Positions 54,530 to 62,058 of a stretch of 64,000 bases of DNA are shown one piece after another; positions within the stretch are counted from its first letter, which is position 1, and each line of letters starts with the position of its first letter. The position numbers were made by a program, and so were the translations under genes. The DNA is from Mesorhizobium huakuii (lineage in GTDB: Bacteria; Pseudomonadota; Alphaproteobacteria; Rhizobiales; Rhizobiaceae): contig NZ_BSNY01000047.1 of the NCBI RefSeq assembly GCF_030160235.1, forward strand, positions 496,001 to 560,000, written 5' to 3'. The notes under the pieces are model-generated. The model ran no database searches. It was not told the origin of the DNA and saw nothing but the letters and a program-made list of their open reading frames with translations.

Positions 54530-54800
54530 ACGCTATCTCCCCAAAACCCCGGGAGTCCTTACCTTACTTAGGGGAAGAAAAGCAACGGTCCTGTCCGTCA
54601 ACACACTTGCCTGGAGCGGCAGGGCGACGACTATTTCTGGGATGATTTTCGGCGGGGAACGGATGATGGCGCATTTTACCCTCGGCGGGACCCTGTCATA
54701 CGCAAGGCAGCTTGAGCCATCCCCCGGGTCGGCCGATAGACAGCGCCCCACCACCGCGCTATCTCATTTCGGGGTTCTTGCAGGCTGGCTGGGGTTGGTG

Positions 54801-55085
54801 ATGGAAATTGTCTCTGGAACGATCTTGCGGTTGGCGGACGATGCCTCGGTCCAGCATGTCGGCGATGGTGCGGTCGTGCTTCTGGCGCGCAGCGGCCAGC
54901 TCTATACCTGCAACGGCACGACCGAAGCCTTTCTCGACAAGATCGACGGTGCGCGCAGCCTCGATCAGATCATCGGCCTGCTTTGCGAGGAGTTCGAGGT
55001 CGACAAGGATACGCTCGACGAGGATATGGCGGCATTGGCCGCCGATCTGGTCTCGGAAGGTATTCTTGCCGCCCCAAGCACTTGA
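54801..55085 (+). CDS. PqqD-like RiPP recognition element, second set
   Basis: 94 aa PqqD-family protein: VVLLARSGQLYTCNGTTEAFL, then IIGLLCEEFEVDKDTLDEDM and LVSEGIL. Paralogous in fold to the lasso RRE at 25898-26197. ATG 54801 has GGGG upstream and gives a natural N-terminus; the frame is open to 54642, but that extension is not RRE-like. Its stop overlaps the next start by one base (TGATG). No precursor with a YxxPxL motif was seen in 54530-54800, which otherwise holds no gene I can support. Confidence 0.82.
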   Translation: MEIVSGTILRLADDASVQHVGDGAVVLLARSGQLYTCNGTTEAFLDKIDGARSLDQIIGLLCEEFEVDKDTLDEDMAALAADLVSEGILAAPST

Positions 55086-55519
55086 TGGCTGACGGTCGGC
55101 TCCTGCGTGCCCTGTTTCGCTGCCATCTCTGGGCAAGCGCGCGGCTTATGCCGGTCCTCATCGCCGGGCGCAGCTTCGAGGACGTGCTGAAATGGGCGCC
55201 GCTCGCCTCTTCGACGCCCTATCGCGGCCTGCCCGCCGCCTACATCGTCGCCCGCGTCAACCGTGCCGTGCGCCATCCCTGGCTGATGCGCGACCGCAGA
55301 TGCCTGCGCGAAGGCCTGCTCGGCCATCGTTTCCTGCGCCTCGCCGGCTTCGATCCGGAGCTGCGTTTCGGCGTCGATCCGAAGTCGCTGCAGACGCCGC
55401 GCGTCTCGGCGCATTGCTGGGTCTGCCTCGACGGCAGGCCGGTGGTCAGTGACAGCCTTCCCGGCATGGTAGAGATCTATCGCCACCATGCCGATGCCTT
55501 GAAGGGTCGCGCCGCTTGA
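55085..55519 (+). CDS. Transglutaminase-like peptidase, second set
   Basis: 144 aa B2-type transglutaminase-like protein. Catalytic elements: Cys in RDRRCLREGLLGHRF (about residue 74), His in SAHCWVCLDG (about residue 109) and Asp in PVVSDSL (about residue 120). It is a compact version, without the long basic N-terminus of the lasso B2 at 25399. In RiPP pathways such enzymes cut leader peptides. Shares one base with the RRE stop and overlaps the kinase start by four. Confidence 0.8.
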   Translation: MADGRLLRALFRCHLWASARLMPVLIAGRSFEDVLKWAPLASSTPYRGLPAAYIVARVNRAVRHPWLMRDRRCLREGLLGHRFLRLAGFDPELRFGVDPKSLQTPRVSAHCWVCLDGRPVVSDSLPGMVEIYRHHADALKGRAA

Positions 55520-56502
55520 CCAGGCCTTCAGCCTGCTATGGCCTCAACGGCCAAGTCCTCGGCATATCGGCCGAACGCCCCGAGCTGTGGCGCGATTTCG
55601 ACAGGATGCTGGGCATCCTGCGCATCGAAGGTACCGTCGAGCCGGGCTTTCGCCTTGATATCGCCGAGGCGGATGTTCTGGACGAGAACCCCGGCGGATC
55701 GCTCGTCTTCGACGGCGAGATACCCGAAGATGGCTATTGCCGCATGGCGGCCGACGGCGGCACCATCCATCTCGTCTTTCCGGGGCGCCAGACCGTCGCC
55801 ATCAATGACGATGAAGGTTGGGCGAAACTCCGGGTTCGCCCTGGTACGAAAGCCGCCTGGACGCCGTCGATGCTGGTGCTGGACGCCGCACTCGACGCCG
55901 GCGGCCAGCATATGCTGCACGCCGCAGGGCTGACACTGCCTGGCCACGATGCCGTCGTGCTGATCCATGCACCGAGCGGCACCGGCAAGACCACCACCTC
56001 GCTGGCGCTGGCAACGCAAGGCTTTGGTCTCTGCTCCGACGATGCCATGATCCTGAACGTCGCTTCGGGCAAGCCCTTGGCCTGGGGTCTGCCGCGCCAG
56101 GTCAAGATCCACCAGAAGACCGCCGAAATGATCCCCCAGGTTGCGCCGTGTCTCGGCCCTGTATGGGACAGGAATGGCGAGCAGGCCGTCTCGCTGGAGC
56201 AACTGAGCGAGATCGTCCGCATCGAAAGCCCGGTCGCCAGGCCAGTGGCGGCCCTGCTGCACCTGGCGCGGTCCGCCGACAGCGAGACCCGGCTTTTGCC
56301 CATGGCCCGGACCGACGCGATGGTGGCGCTGGCGATGGACAATGTCCGCACCGGCATGACCGGTCTGCTGCCGTTGCAGAAGCGCCGGCTGGCAACGATC
56401 GGCAGGCTGGTTTCCTCCGTGCCGACCTTCACGCTGGAGGTAGGCGCGCGCCCAGCCGACGCTGCGGCGCTGATAAGCGCCACATTGGCCAAGCAGGACT
56501 GA
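55516..56502 (+). CDS. HPr-kinase-like protein, second set
   Basis: 328 aa. Walker A APSGTGKTTTSL at about residue 152, then GLCSDDAMIL with the double Asp; the N-terminal 140 residues form the usual beta domain. Same architecture as the lasso kinase at 22494 but distinct in sequence. TTG start at 55516 (TTGA overlap with the peptidase stop). Presumed to phosphorylate a peptide or protein made by the neighbouring processing genes; substrate unknown. Ends 9 bases from the convergent nucleotidyltransferase. Confidence 0.78.
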   Translation: MTRPSACYGLNGQVLGISAERPELWRDFDRMLGILRIEGTVEPGFRLDIAEADVLDENPGGSLVFDGEIPEDGYCRMAADGGTIHLVFPGRQTVAINDDEGWAKLRVRPGTKAAWTPSMLVLDAALDAGGQHMLHAAGLTLPGHDAVVLIHAPSGTGKTTTSLALATQGFGLCSDDAMILNVASGKPLAWGLPRQVKIHQKTAEMIPQVAPCLGPVWDRNGEQAVSLEQLSEIVRIESPVARPVAALLHLARSADSETRLLPMARTDAMVALAMDNVRTGMTGLLPLQKRRLATIGRLVSSVPTFTLEVGARPADAAALISATLAKQD

Positions 56503-56511
56503 ATCGGAGCT

Positions 56512-57534
56512 TCAGGCTGCGTACGGCCTGGCTTTCGTCAGCCGCTGGATCCAGCGGAAGGCATCGCGGCGCAGGCGTGAGCCGATCTTTTCCCGGGAAT
56601 TGACCCGGAGCAGCGTGTTCGTCGTGATCAGCCTTTTGGCCAGCCTTATCGAGAGGTCGGGCTTGATGCGCCCCGCGAGTTCAAGCGCGCGGCCCTCGCC
56701 GAACAGCTCGCCGGTCACATTGAGCACGATCGCCAGCTCGAGCTCGATGCCGGTCATGCGGGCGGCGTCGAGCAGGCGGGCTTCCGCCTCCGTCGATTGC
56801 AGCGCCCGCACGCCTTGCAGCACGTCGACGCAAAGCTGCAGGCGATGAAATTTATGGCCGCCGGCGGCGTGCACGATGGCGATCGTCAAGAGCGCGGCCG
56901 GCATGTCCGCCCCATCGCCGTCGATGATGGCCAGCTCGCGGAAACCCAGCGACAGGCGCCGCCGCATGCCGGTGTCATGCACCAGGTCGCCATGCAGCTC
57001 GACCAGCAGGCTCGAATTCTCCTTTTCCAGCCATTTGAATTCCTGCAACTGGTAGGATTCGGCCTCATTGCTGCCGAGTGCGAAGCCGCATGCCGCGATC
57101 ACCTGGTTTGCCCGCGCCAGGTTGGCAGGCTCGACGAGAATGTCGATGTCGGTGAACGGCCGGTCGGACACGTTGCGATAGAGCTTGCGCGCAAAGACCG
57201 GTCCCTTGACGATCCGCGCCGGAATGCCTTGCGCCGCCATCCCCTTCAGGATGCGGTCGCCATGATATTGCAGCAGCATCGACTGGCCGGTGGCGATCGT
57301 CGCCTTGTCACGCAGATCGCCCAGCTTCTCCCGCAAGTCGGCATCCTGCGGCAGATGCGCGTCGCCACGCTCCTGCAATTTGCGCAGCATGATCGGCAGC
57401 ACGCCGTGGAATTCGGCATTGTCGAGCAGCGCCGACAGTGCCTTTGCCGACAATTCTTCGCCGACTGCCACGGCCGCCGGGTCGGCGAAGCGCAGCAGCA
57501 GACTTTCTTCGGCGGAAGTGAGGGACGGCAGCAT
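56512..57534 (-). CDS. Nucleotidyltransferase family protein, second set
   Basis: About 340 aa, NTP_transf_5-like: GIPARIVKGPVFARKLY, then FTDIDILVEP with the acidic pair (about residue 130), ELHGDLVHDTGM, and a helical C-terminus. It is a paralogue of the gene at 26988. ATG 57534 is used; a TTG at 57546 is possible. Convergent with the RRE-peptidase-kinase genes, mirroring the tight association of the same family with the lasso cluster. Confidence 0.72.
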   Translation of the reverse strand: MLPSLTSAEESLLLRFADPAAVAVGEELSAKALSALLDNAEFHGVLPIMLRKLQERGDAHLPQDADLREKLGDLRDKATIATGQSMLLQYHGDRILKGMAAQGIPARIVKGPVFARKLYRNVSDRPFTDIDILVEPANLARANQVIAACGFALGSNEAESYQLQEFKWLEKENSSLLVELHGDLVHDTGMRRRLSLGFRELAIIDGDGADMPAALLTIAIVHAAGGHKFHRLQLCVDVLQGVRALQSTEAEARLLDAARMTGIELELAIVLNVTGELFGEGRALELAGRIKPDLSIRLAKRLITTNTLLRVNSREKIGSRLRRDAFRWIQRLTKARPYAA

Positions 57535-57605
57535 CAACCAGGACAAATGTTATCGCTAAATGAATTGTCCGGGATGGTTGCAGAAAAGCGCGACCGAAGC
57601 CAGCC

Positions 57606-58592
57606 TCACATGCCCCAGCGCAATGCCGCCGTGTGCACAGGCGCGTCCCACCAGCCGGTCATCTCGTCATCGAGCATGGTGAGCGTGATCGAGCAGCCGG
57701 CCATGTCGAGCGAGGTGACATAGCTGCCGACCAGCGAACGGACTATCGTCACGCCACGCGTCTCGAAAATCCGCCGCGCGCTGTTGTACATCAGATAAAG
57801 CTCCATCAGCGGCGTGCCGCCGAAGCCATTGACGAACAGCAGCGCCGGTCCTTTCGCTTTGTCGCCGAGATCGCCAAGGATGGCGGTGCAGATCTCCTCG
57901 GCGATCGCGTCGGCGCTTTTCAACTTGTCGCGCCGGCGGCCCGGCTCGCCGTGGATGCCGACGCCGAATTCCATCTCGCCGTCGCCTATGTCGAAGGTTG
58001 GTTTGCCGGCTGCGGGCACAGTGCCGCTGGTCAGCGCCACGCCCATCGAGCGGGTGGCGGCGTTGACGCGCTCGCCCAGCGTCTTCAGCAGCGGCAGCGC
58101 CAGGCCATGCTCGGCCGCCGCGCCGACGATCTTTTCCACCACCAGCGTGCCCGCCACGCCGCGCCGGCCGGTCGTGTAGGACGAATTCTCGACGGCGACA
58201 TCGTCATTGGTCACCACCTGCAGGACGCCTTCAGACATCTCGGCCGCCATGTCGAAATTCATCACATCGCCCTCGTAGTTCTTGACGATGAACAGGCAGC
58301 CGGCGCCGGTGTCGACGGCTTGCGCCGCCGCCAGCATCTGGTCCGGCGTCGGCGAGGTGAACACCTGGCCGGGGCAGGCGGCGTCCAGCATGCCATGGCC
58401 GACAAAGCCGGCATGCAGCGGCTCGTGGCCCGAGCCTCCACCGGAGATCAGCGCCACCTTGCCCGGCCGCAAGGTCCTGCGGCGGACGAATTTGTGCTCC
58501 TCGCCAAGCACGAGGATATCGGCATGCGCCGCCACGAAACCGTCGAGGCTCTCGGTCAGCACCGTGTCTACCGCGTTCATAAATTTCTTCAT
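57606..58592 (-). CDS. dhaK: Dihydroxyacetone kinase subunit DhaK
   Basis: 328 aa. GGGSGHEPLHAGFVGHGML near residue 50, VKNYEGDVMNFDMAAEM, and GIHGEPG with the His that holds dihydroxyacetone covalently (about residue 215). With DhaL and DhaM it makes dihydroxyacetone phosphate from dihydroxyacetone. ATG 58592. Last gene of the minus-strand dha operon on this window. Confidence 0.92.
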   Translation of the reverse strand: MKKFMNAVDTVLTESLDGFVAAHADILVLGEEHKFVRRRTLRPGKVALISGGGSGHEPLHAGFVGHGMLDAACPGQVFTSPTPDQMLAAAQAVDTGAGCLFIVKNYEGDVMNFDMAAEMSEGVLQVVTNDDVAVENSSYTTGRRGVAGTLVVEKIVGAAAEHGLALPLLKTLGERVNAATRSMGVALTSGTVPAAGKPTFDIGDGEMEFGVGIHGEPGRRRDKLKSADAIAEEICTAILGDLGDKAKGPALLFVNGFGGTPLMELYLMYNSARRIFETRGVTIVRSLVGSYVTSLDMAGCSITLTMLDDEMTGWWDAPVHTAALRWGM

Positions 58593-58624
58593 GGCGTCCT
58601 CCCAAACAGCCCGGCAAGGAATGG

Positions 58625-59050
58625 TCAGCTGCCACCCTTGCCGGCGATGCTGGTGATTTTCTGGATGAATTCGTTGATCGCCCGATCGAGCGCCGCATTC
58701 TGCTTGTCGTCGCCGAAATCAGGCACGACGAGCGACACATGCCGCGTCTTGCGCATGCCCGCGGCGATCGACATTTTCCCCGGATGCGCCTGATGGTAGG
58801 CGGCGAGGAACTGATCCCGCTCGGCCGGACTGAAATGGCATACGGAAAAAATAGCCGGCAAATGCTTCGACGGAATCGGCACCGTATAGGCCGCGCTTGA
58901 AATCTGCGTCACGAAGCTGCGGTGCTTGCCGAGCGCGTCGGCCAGGCGCTGGCGCATGCCGGACGGTCGCTGGTCGATGACCTGTGACAGGATCGTCTTG
59001 TAGGCGCGGATCGCCTCTTCGGAGCCGGGTTCGGGTTTGATGTCAACCAT
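58625..59050 (-). CDS. Unknown small protein of the dha operon
   Basis: 141 aa. The segment RQRLADALGKHRSFVTQIS looks like a helix-turn-helix recognition region, and PAERDQFLAAYHQAHPGKM follows, so a DNA-binding regulator is possible; the C-terminal 50 residues (LVVPDFGDDKQNAALDRAI) are not diagnostic. It lies between EI and dhaK with short gaps (8 and 32 bases), so it is probably translated with them and may sense pathway status. Not a family I recognise. Confidence 0.65.
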   Translation of the reverse strand: MVDIKPEPGSEEAIRAYKTILSQVIDQRPSGMRQRLADALGKHRSFVTQISSAAYTVPIPSKHLPAIFSVCHFSPAERDQFLAAYHQAHPGKMSIAAGMRKTRHVSLVVPDFGDDKQNAALDRAINEFIQKITSIAGKGGS

Positions 59051-59058
59051 GCCGGCGC

Positions 59059-60633
59059 CTAGACCGAAACATGTGATATGGCCGCCTTGGCCATGGCGAG
59101 TTGCGCCGGCGCGACGGACAGATCGCGCAGGCCGGCTTCAAGCAGCGAAGGGATCGCTGCCGGATCGCCCCCGGCATCGCCGCACAGGCTGACAGGAATG
59201 CCGTTTTCCTGTCCAAAGGCGGTGACCGAGCCGATCAGCCGCAGCACCGCGGGATGGCGGACCGAATTGAGATGGGCCACAGCAGCGTTATCCCGCGCGG
59301 CCGCCATCACATATTGCGTCAGATCGTTGGAGCCGATCGAGAAGAAGGCGACGCCGGCGAACGCTTCCGGCGCGATGGCCACTGACGGCACCTCGACCAT
59401 GATGCCCAGCGGCGGCATCTTGAGGGCGACGCCGCGCGCGGCAAGGGCGGCCTGCTCCTCGGCGAACAGGGCGGCTGCGCTCACATACTCATCGGCCATG
59501 GCGATCATCGGAAACATCACCCTGAGATTGCCGTGTGGGGCGGCGCGCAGCAATGCCCTGATCTGTACGCGAAAAATGTCGAGCCGCGCCAGCGACAGCC
59601 TGATGCCGCGCAGCCCAAGGAACGGATTGCCTTCCTCGACGGTGAAGCCCGGCACCGGCTTGTCGCCGCCGGCGTCGACGGTGCGGATCGTCACCGGCTT
59701 GTCGCCAGCCCATTCCAGCACCTTGCGATAGGCGCGATATTGCGTCTCCTCATCCGGCAGATTCTTGCCGAACAGGAACTCTGTGCGCATCAGCCCAACC
59801 CCGTCGCAGGTCGCGATGTCGATGCCGTCGACATCGGACGGATCGGCGATGTTGACCTGCACGCGCACCGCCGTGCCGGCTTTGGTCACCGCCGGCCGCG
59901 CCAGAAAACGCTGCGCCATGCCCTGGCGGGCGGCGAAGGAAGAGGACAACTGCCGGAACGCGCCGATCTCCGCCGGCGAGGGCGCCAGCACGATGCTCCC
60001 ATGCTCTGCGTCGAGCAGTGCCATGCCGGCGAGACTGGCAAGTGTTTCGCGCAGCCCCACGACCATCGGCACGCCACGCGAGCGCGCCAGCATGGCGACA
60101 TGGCTGGCCGTGCTGCCTGCCTTCAGCGCTATGCCGCCGCCATGGCTCCAGTCGGTTTCGAGAAAGCGCGTCGGCGCGATGTCCTCGCCGCAGAGGATGG
60201 CACCGGTAGGTGCCGTGCTGTCGACGTCCTCGGTCAGGGCACGCAGCACCTGGTCCCTGATATCGCGCAGGTCCGTGGCACGGGCGCGGAAATAGTCCTG
60301 GTCGGAGGCCTCGTAACCGGCAATCTCGGCGTCGAGCGCCTCTCGCCATGCCACGTCGGCGGTCCGGCCGGAAGCGATCGACGCGAAGGCCGGCCCGCTC
60401 AAGGCGTCGTCTTCCAGCATGGCAATGTGGAATTCGAGTATGCCGGCGGCGTCGCTGTCGGCGGCCTCCGCCATGGCCGTAAGTCGGCTCACTGCCATGC
60501 CGATCGCGGTTTCCAGCGACGTCTTCTCTTCCGTGGCGGTGGCTTTGCCTGCGTAGACGACGGGCGGACGGTCGAGGTCGAACAGCGGCCCCTCGGCATA
60601 GCCGGCCGAGGCCGGAACGCCCTCAATCCGCAT
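59059..60633 (-). CDS. PTS enzyme I (dedicated to DhaM)
   Basis: About 524 aa. EI features: EGVPASAGYAEGPLF, the phosphorylated His in GSTASHVAMLARSRGVPMVVG (about residue 185), TEFLFGKNLPDEETQYRAYR, GLRGIRLSLARLDIFRVQIRALLRAA and SIGSNDLTQYVMAAARDN, GDAGGDP. It takes phosphate from PEP and passes it to the neighbouring HPr, then DhaM. ATG 60633 is preferred to 60678, which would overlap the HPr gene. No sugar-specific EIIB or EIIC is present, as expected for a dha PTS. Confidence 0.88.
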   Translation of the reverse strand: MRIEGVPASAGYAEGPLFDLDRPPVVYAGKATATEEKTSLETAIGMAVSRLTAMAEAADSDAAGILEFHIAMLEDDALSGPAFASIASGRTADVAWREALDAEIAGYEASDQDYFRARATDLRDIRDQVLRALTEDVDSTAPTGAILCGEDIAPTRFLETDWSHGGGIALKAGSTASHVAMLARSRGVPMVVGLRETLASLAGMALLDAEHGSIVLAPSPAEIGAFRQLSSSFAARQGMAQRFLARPAVTKAGTAVRVQVNIADPSDVDGIDIATCDGVGLMRTEFLFGKNLPDEETQYRAYRKVLEWAGDKPVTIRTVDAGGDKPVPGFTVEEGNPFLGLRGIRLSLARLDIFRVQIRALLRAAPHGNLRVMFPMIAMADEYVSAAALFAEEQAALAARGVALKMPPLGIMVEVPSVAIAPEAFAGVAFFSIGSNDLTQYVMAAARDNAAVAHLNSVRHPAVLRLIGSVTAFGQENGIPVSLCGDAGGDPAAIPSLLEAGLRDLSVAPAQLAMAKAAISHVSV

Positions 60634-60674
60634 GGCCCGCATTCCCAGCGGGACGGCGAAGCAGCGCGCCAGCC

Positions 60675-60977
60675 TCACGCCGAGCGGACATGACCGGCGT
60701 CCTCGTCGAAATCGCGCTGCACCAGGTCGATCAGCGCGCGCACCGCATCATCGGCGCCGCTGCCGCTGGCCCTGATGTGCAGCACTGTGCCCTTCGGCGC
60801 CTTGGCGGCCATCACCTTGACGATGCTCTTGGCGTCGAACCACGGCCCGTTGGCGGCCAGCGCGATTTCCACGTCGGCGGCAAACGTCTTGGCCAGCTTG
60901 GTAAACTTCACCGAGGGGCGCGCGTGCAGGCCCACATCGTGGGTGATCAGGACGGTCGCTTCGGCGGCTGCGGACAT
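60675..60977 (-). CDS. HPr-like phosphocarrier of the dha PTS
   Basis: 100 aa HPr: VGLHARPSVKFTKLAKTF with His-18, DAKSIVKVMAAKAPKG. The usual Ser-46 region is SIVKVM. Located between EI and dhaM, it carries phosphate from EI to DhaM; whether it is also a target of the HPr-kinase-like proteins in this window is doubtful because those belong to RiPP sets. Confidence 0.9.
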   Translation of the reverse strand: MSAAAEATVLITHDVGLHARPSVKFTKLAKTFAADVEIALAANGPWFDAKSIVKVMAAKAPKGTVLHIRASGSGADDAVRALIDLVQRDFDEDAGHVRSA

Positions 60978-60997
60978 TTTTCAGAAATCCCGTTCAC

Positions 60998-61387
60998 TCA
61001 CGACGGCGACAATTCATGCGCCGTCGCAACCACTTCCTTCAGCGAAGCGCCGCCGGAGGATTCGGTCGCGGCCATCACCGCGCCCTCGACGATCGGTGCG
61101 TTGCAGACGATGATCTTCTGCGCACGCGGTTCGCCGATCATCTCCACCGCCATTTCCGAGTTGGTCTCGGCGCCGCCGAGATCGACAAGGATGGCGACAC
61201 CGGCTTCCGACCAGGCCTTGTCGATGGCGCCCATGATCGCTTCGACATTGGTGCCGAGCCCGCCATGGCCGTTTCCGCCGCACCATGCAAGCGGCACTTC
61301 CTCGCCCACCATCTGGCGTACCATGTCGGCCGTGCCCTCCGCGACCAGCGGCGAATGCGACACGATCACGATCCCGACATTGCTCAT
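60998..61387 (-). CDS. dhaM: Dihydroxyacetone kinase phosphotransferase subunit DhaM
   Basis: 129 aa EIIA-Man-like domain: IVIVSHSPLVAEGTADMVRQM with the active-site His-11, GGLGTNVEAI, VDLGGAETNSEM. It passes phosphate to the ADP bound by DhaL. The stop of dhaL overlaps its start (ATGA). Only the EIIA part is present; HPr and EI are separate genes here, while in other bacteria they can be fused. Confidence 0.9.
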   Translation of the reverse strand: MSNVGIVIVSHSPLVAEGTADMVRQMVGEEVPLAWCGGNGHGGLGTNVEAIMGAIDKAWSEAGVAILVDLGGAETNSEMAVEMIGEPRAQKIIVCNAPIVEGAVMAATESSGGASLKEVVATAHELSPS

Positions 61388-61986
61388 GCGCTTTCCCCGA
61401 TCGCTTGCCCCACCGAGCGCACCAGCAGCGCGGTCGAGCGCGCGCCGGCATCCATATGGCCGATCGAGCGCTCGCCGAGGAACGAGGCGCGGCCGCGCAG
61501 CGCCTTCATCGGCATCGTCGCTTCGGCGGCGGCGTCGGCGACGTCGGCGATTTCCGCCGCCGTCTTGCCCCCGGCCAAGGCATCATGCACCGGCTGTAGC
61601 ACATCGAGCATGGTTTTTTGTCCGATCTGCGACTTGCCGCGCGCGGCCACCGCCTCGATCGCCTTGCCGAAGGCAGCGGCCAGGTTGTTGCGATCGGGGT
61701 CCGCCGCGATCTCCTTGCCCAGCGCCATGAACAGCGTGCCGAAGAGCGGGCCGGAAGCGCCGCCCACCGTCATCACCAGCTTGGTGCCGATCGCCTTCAG
61801 CGCGTCGGGCAAGGGTTTGGCAGCGAACGCATCAGCCTCGGCCCGCACGGCCTCGAAGCCGCGCTTCATGTTCAGCCCATGGTCGCCGTCGCCGATCGCC
61901 TGGTCGAGCGCCGTCAATTCCTCGGCGTGAGCGGCAATCGTATCGGCGGCCACCGCGATCAGCCTGGCAAGGTTCAACGCCGCCAT
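61384..61986 (-). CDS. dhaL: Dihydroxyacetone kinase subunit DhaL
   Basis: About 200 aa. DQAIGDGDHGLNMKRGF (ADP-magnesium site), VMTVGGASGPLFGTLFMALG and SYLGER-like FLGERSIGHMDAGARS, the all-helical DhaL fold. ATG 61986 is chosen; a start at 62055 would add 23 residues lacking similarity. It transfers phosphate from DhaM to dihydroxyacetone on DhaK. Confidence 0.88.
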   Translation of the reverse strand: MAALNLARLIAVAADTIAAHAEELTALDQAIGDGDHGLNMKRGFEAVRAEADAFAAKPLPDALKAIGTKLVMTVGGASGPLFGTLFMALGKEIAADPDRNNLAAAFGKAIEAVAARGKSQIGQKTMLDVLQPVHDALAGGKTAAEIADVADAAAEATMPMKALRGRASFLGERSIGHMDAGARSTALLVRSVGQAIGESA

Positions 61987-62058
61987 ATCGCCCAAAATCC
62001 CGGTTTCCAGTCTGACGGCAGTAGCGAAAGAACGGTCATTCGACAACTGGTGCATGCG

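Noticed and set aside
54642-54800. N-terminal extension of the second PqqD protein
   Set aside because: The added 53 residues have no RRE similarity, and ATG 54801 gives a normal PqqD start.
54530-54800. Precursor for the second RiPP set
   Set aside because: No small open frame with a plausible leader was found on either strand, so I call the set an orphan.
57547-57605. Additional gene between nucleotidyltransferase and dhaK
   Set aside because: Only about 60 bases, with no usable start or ribosome site.
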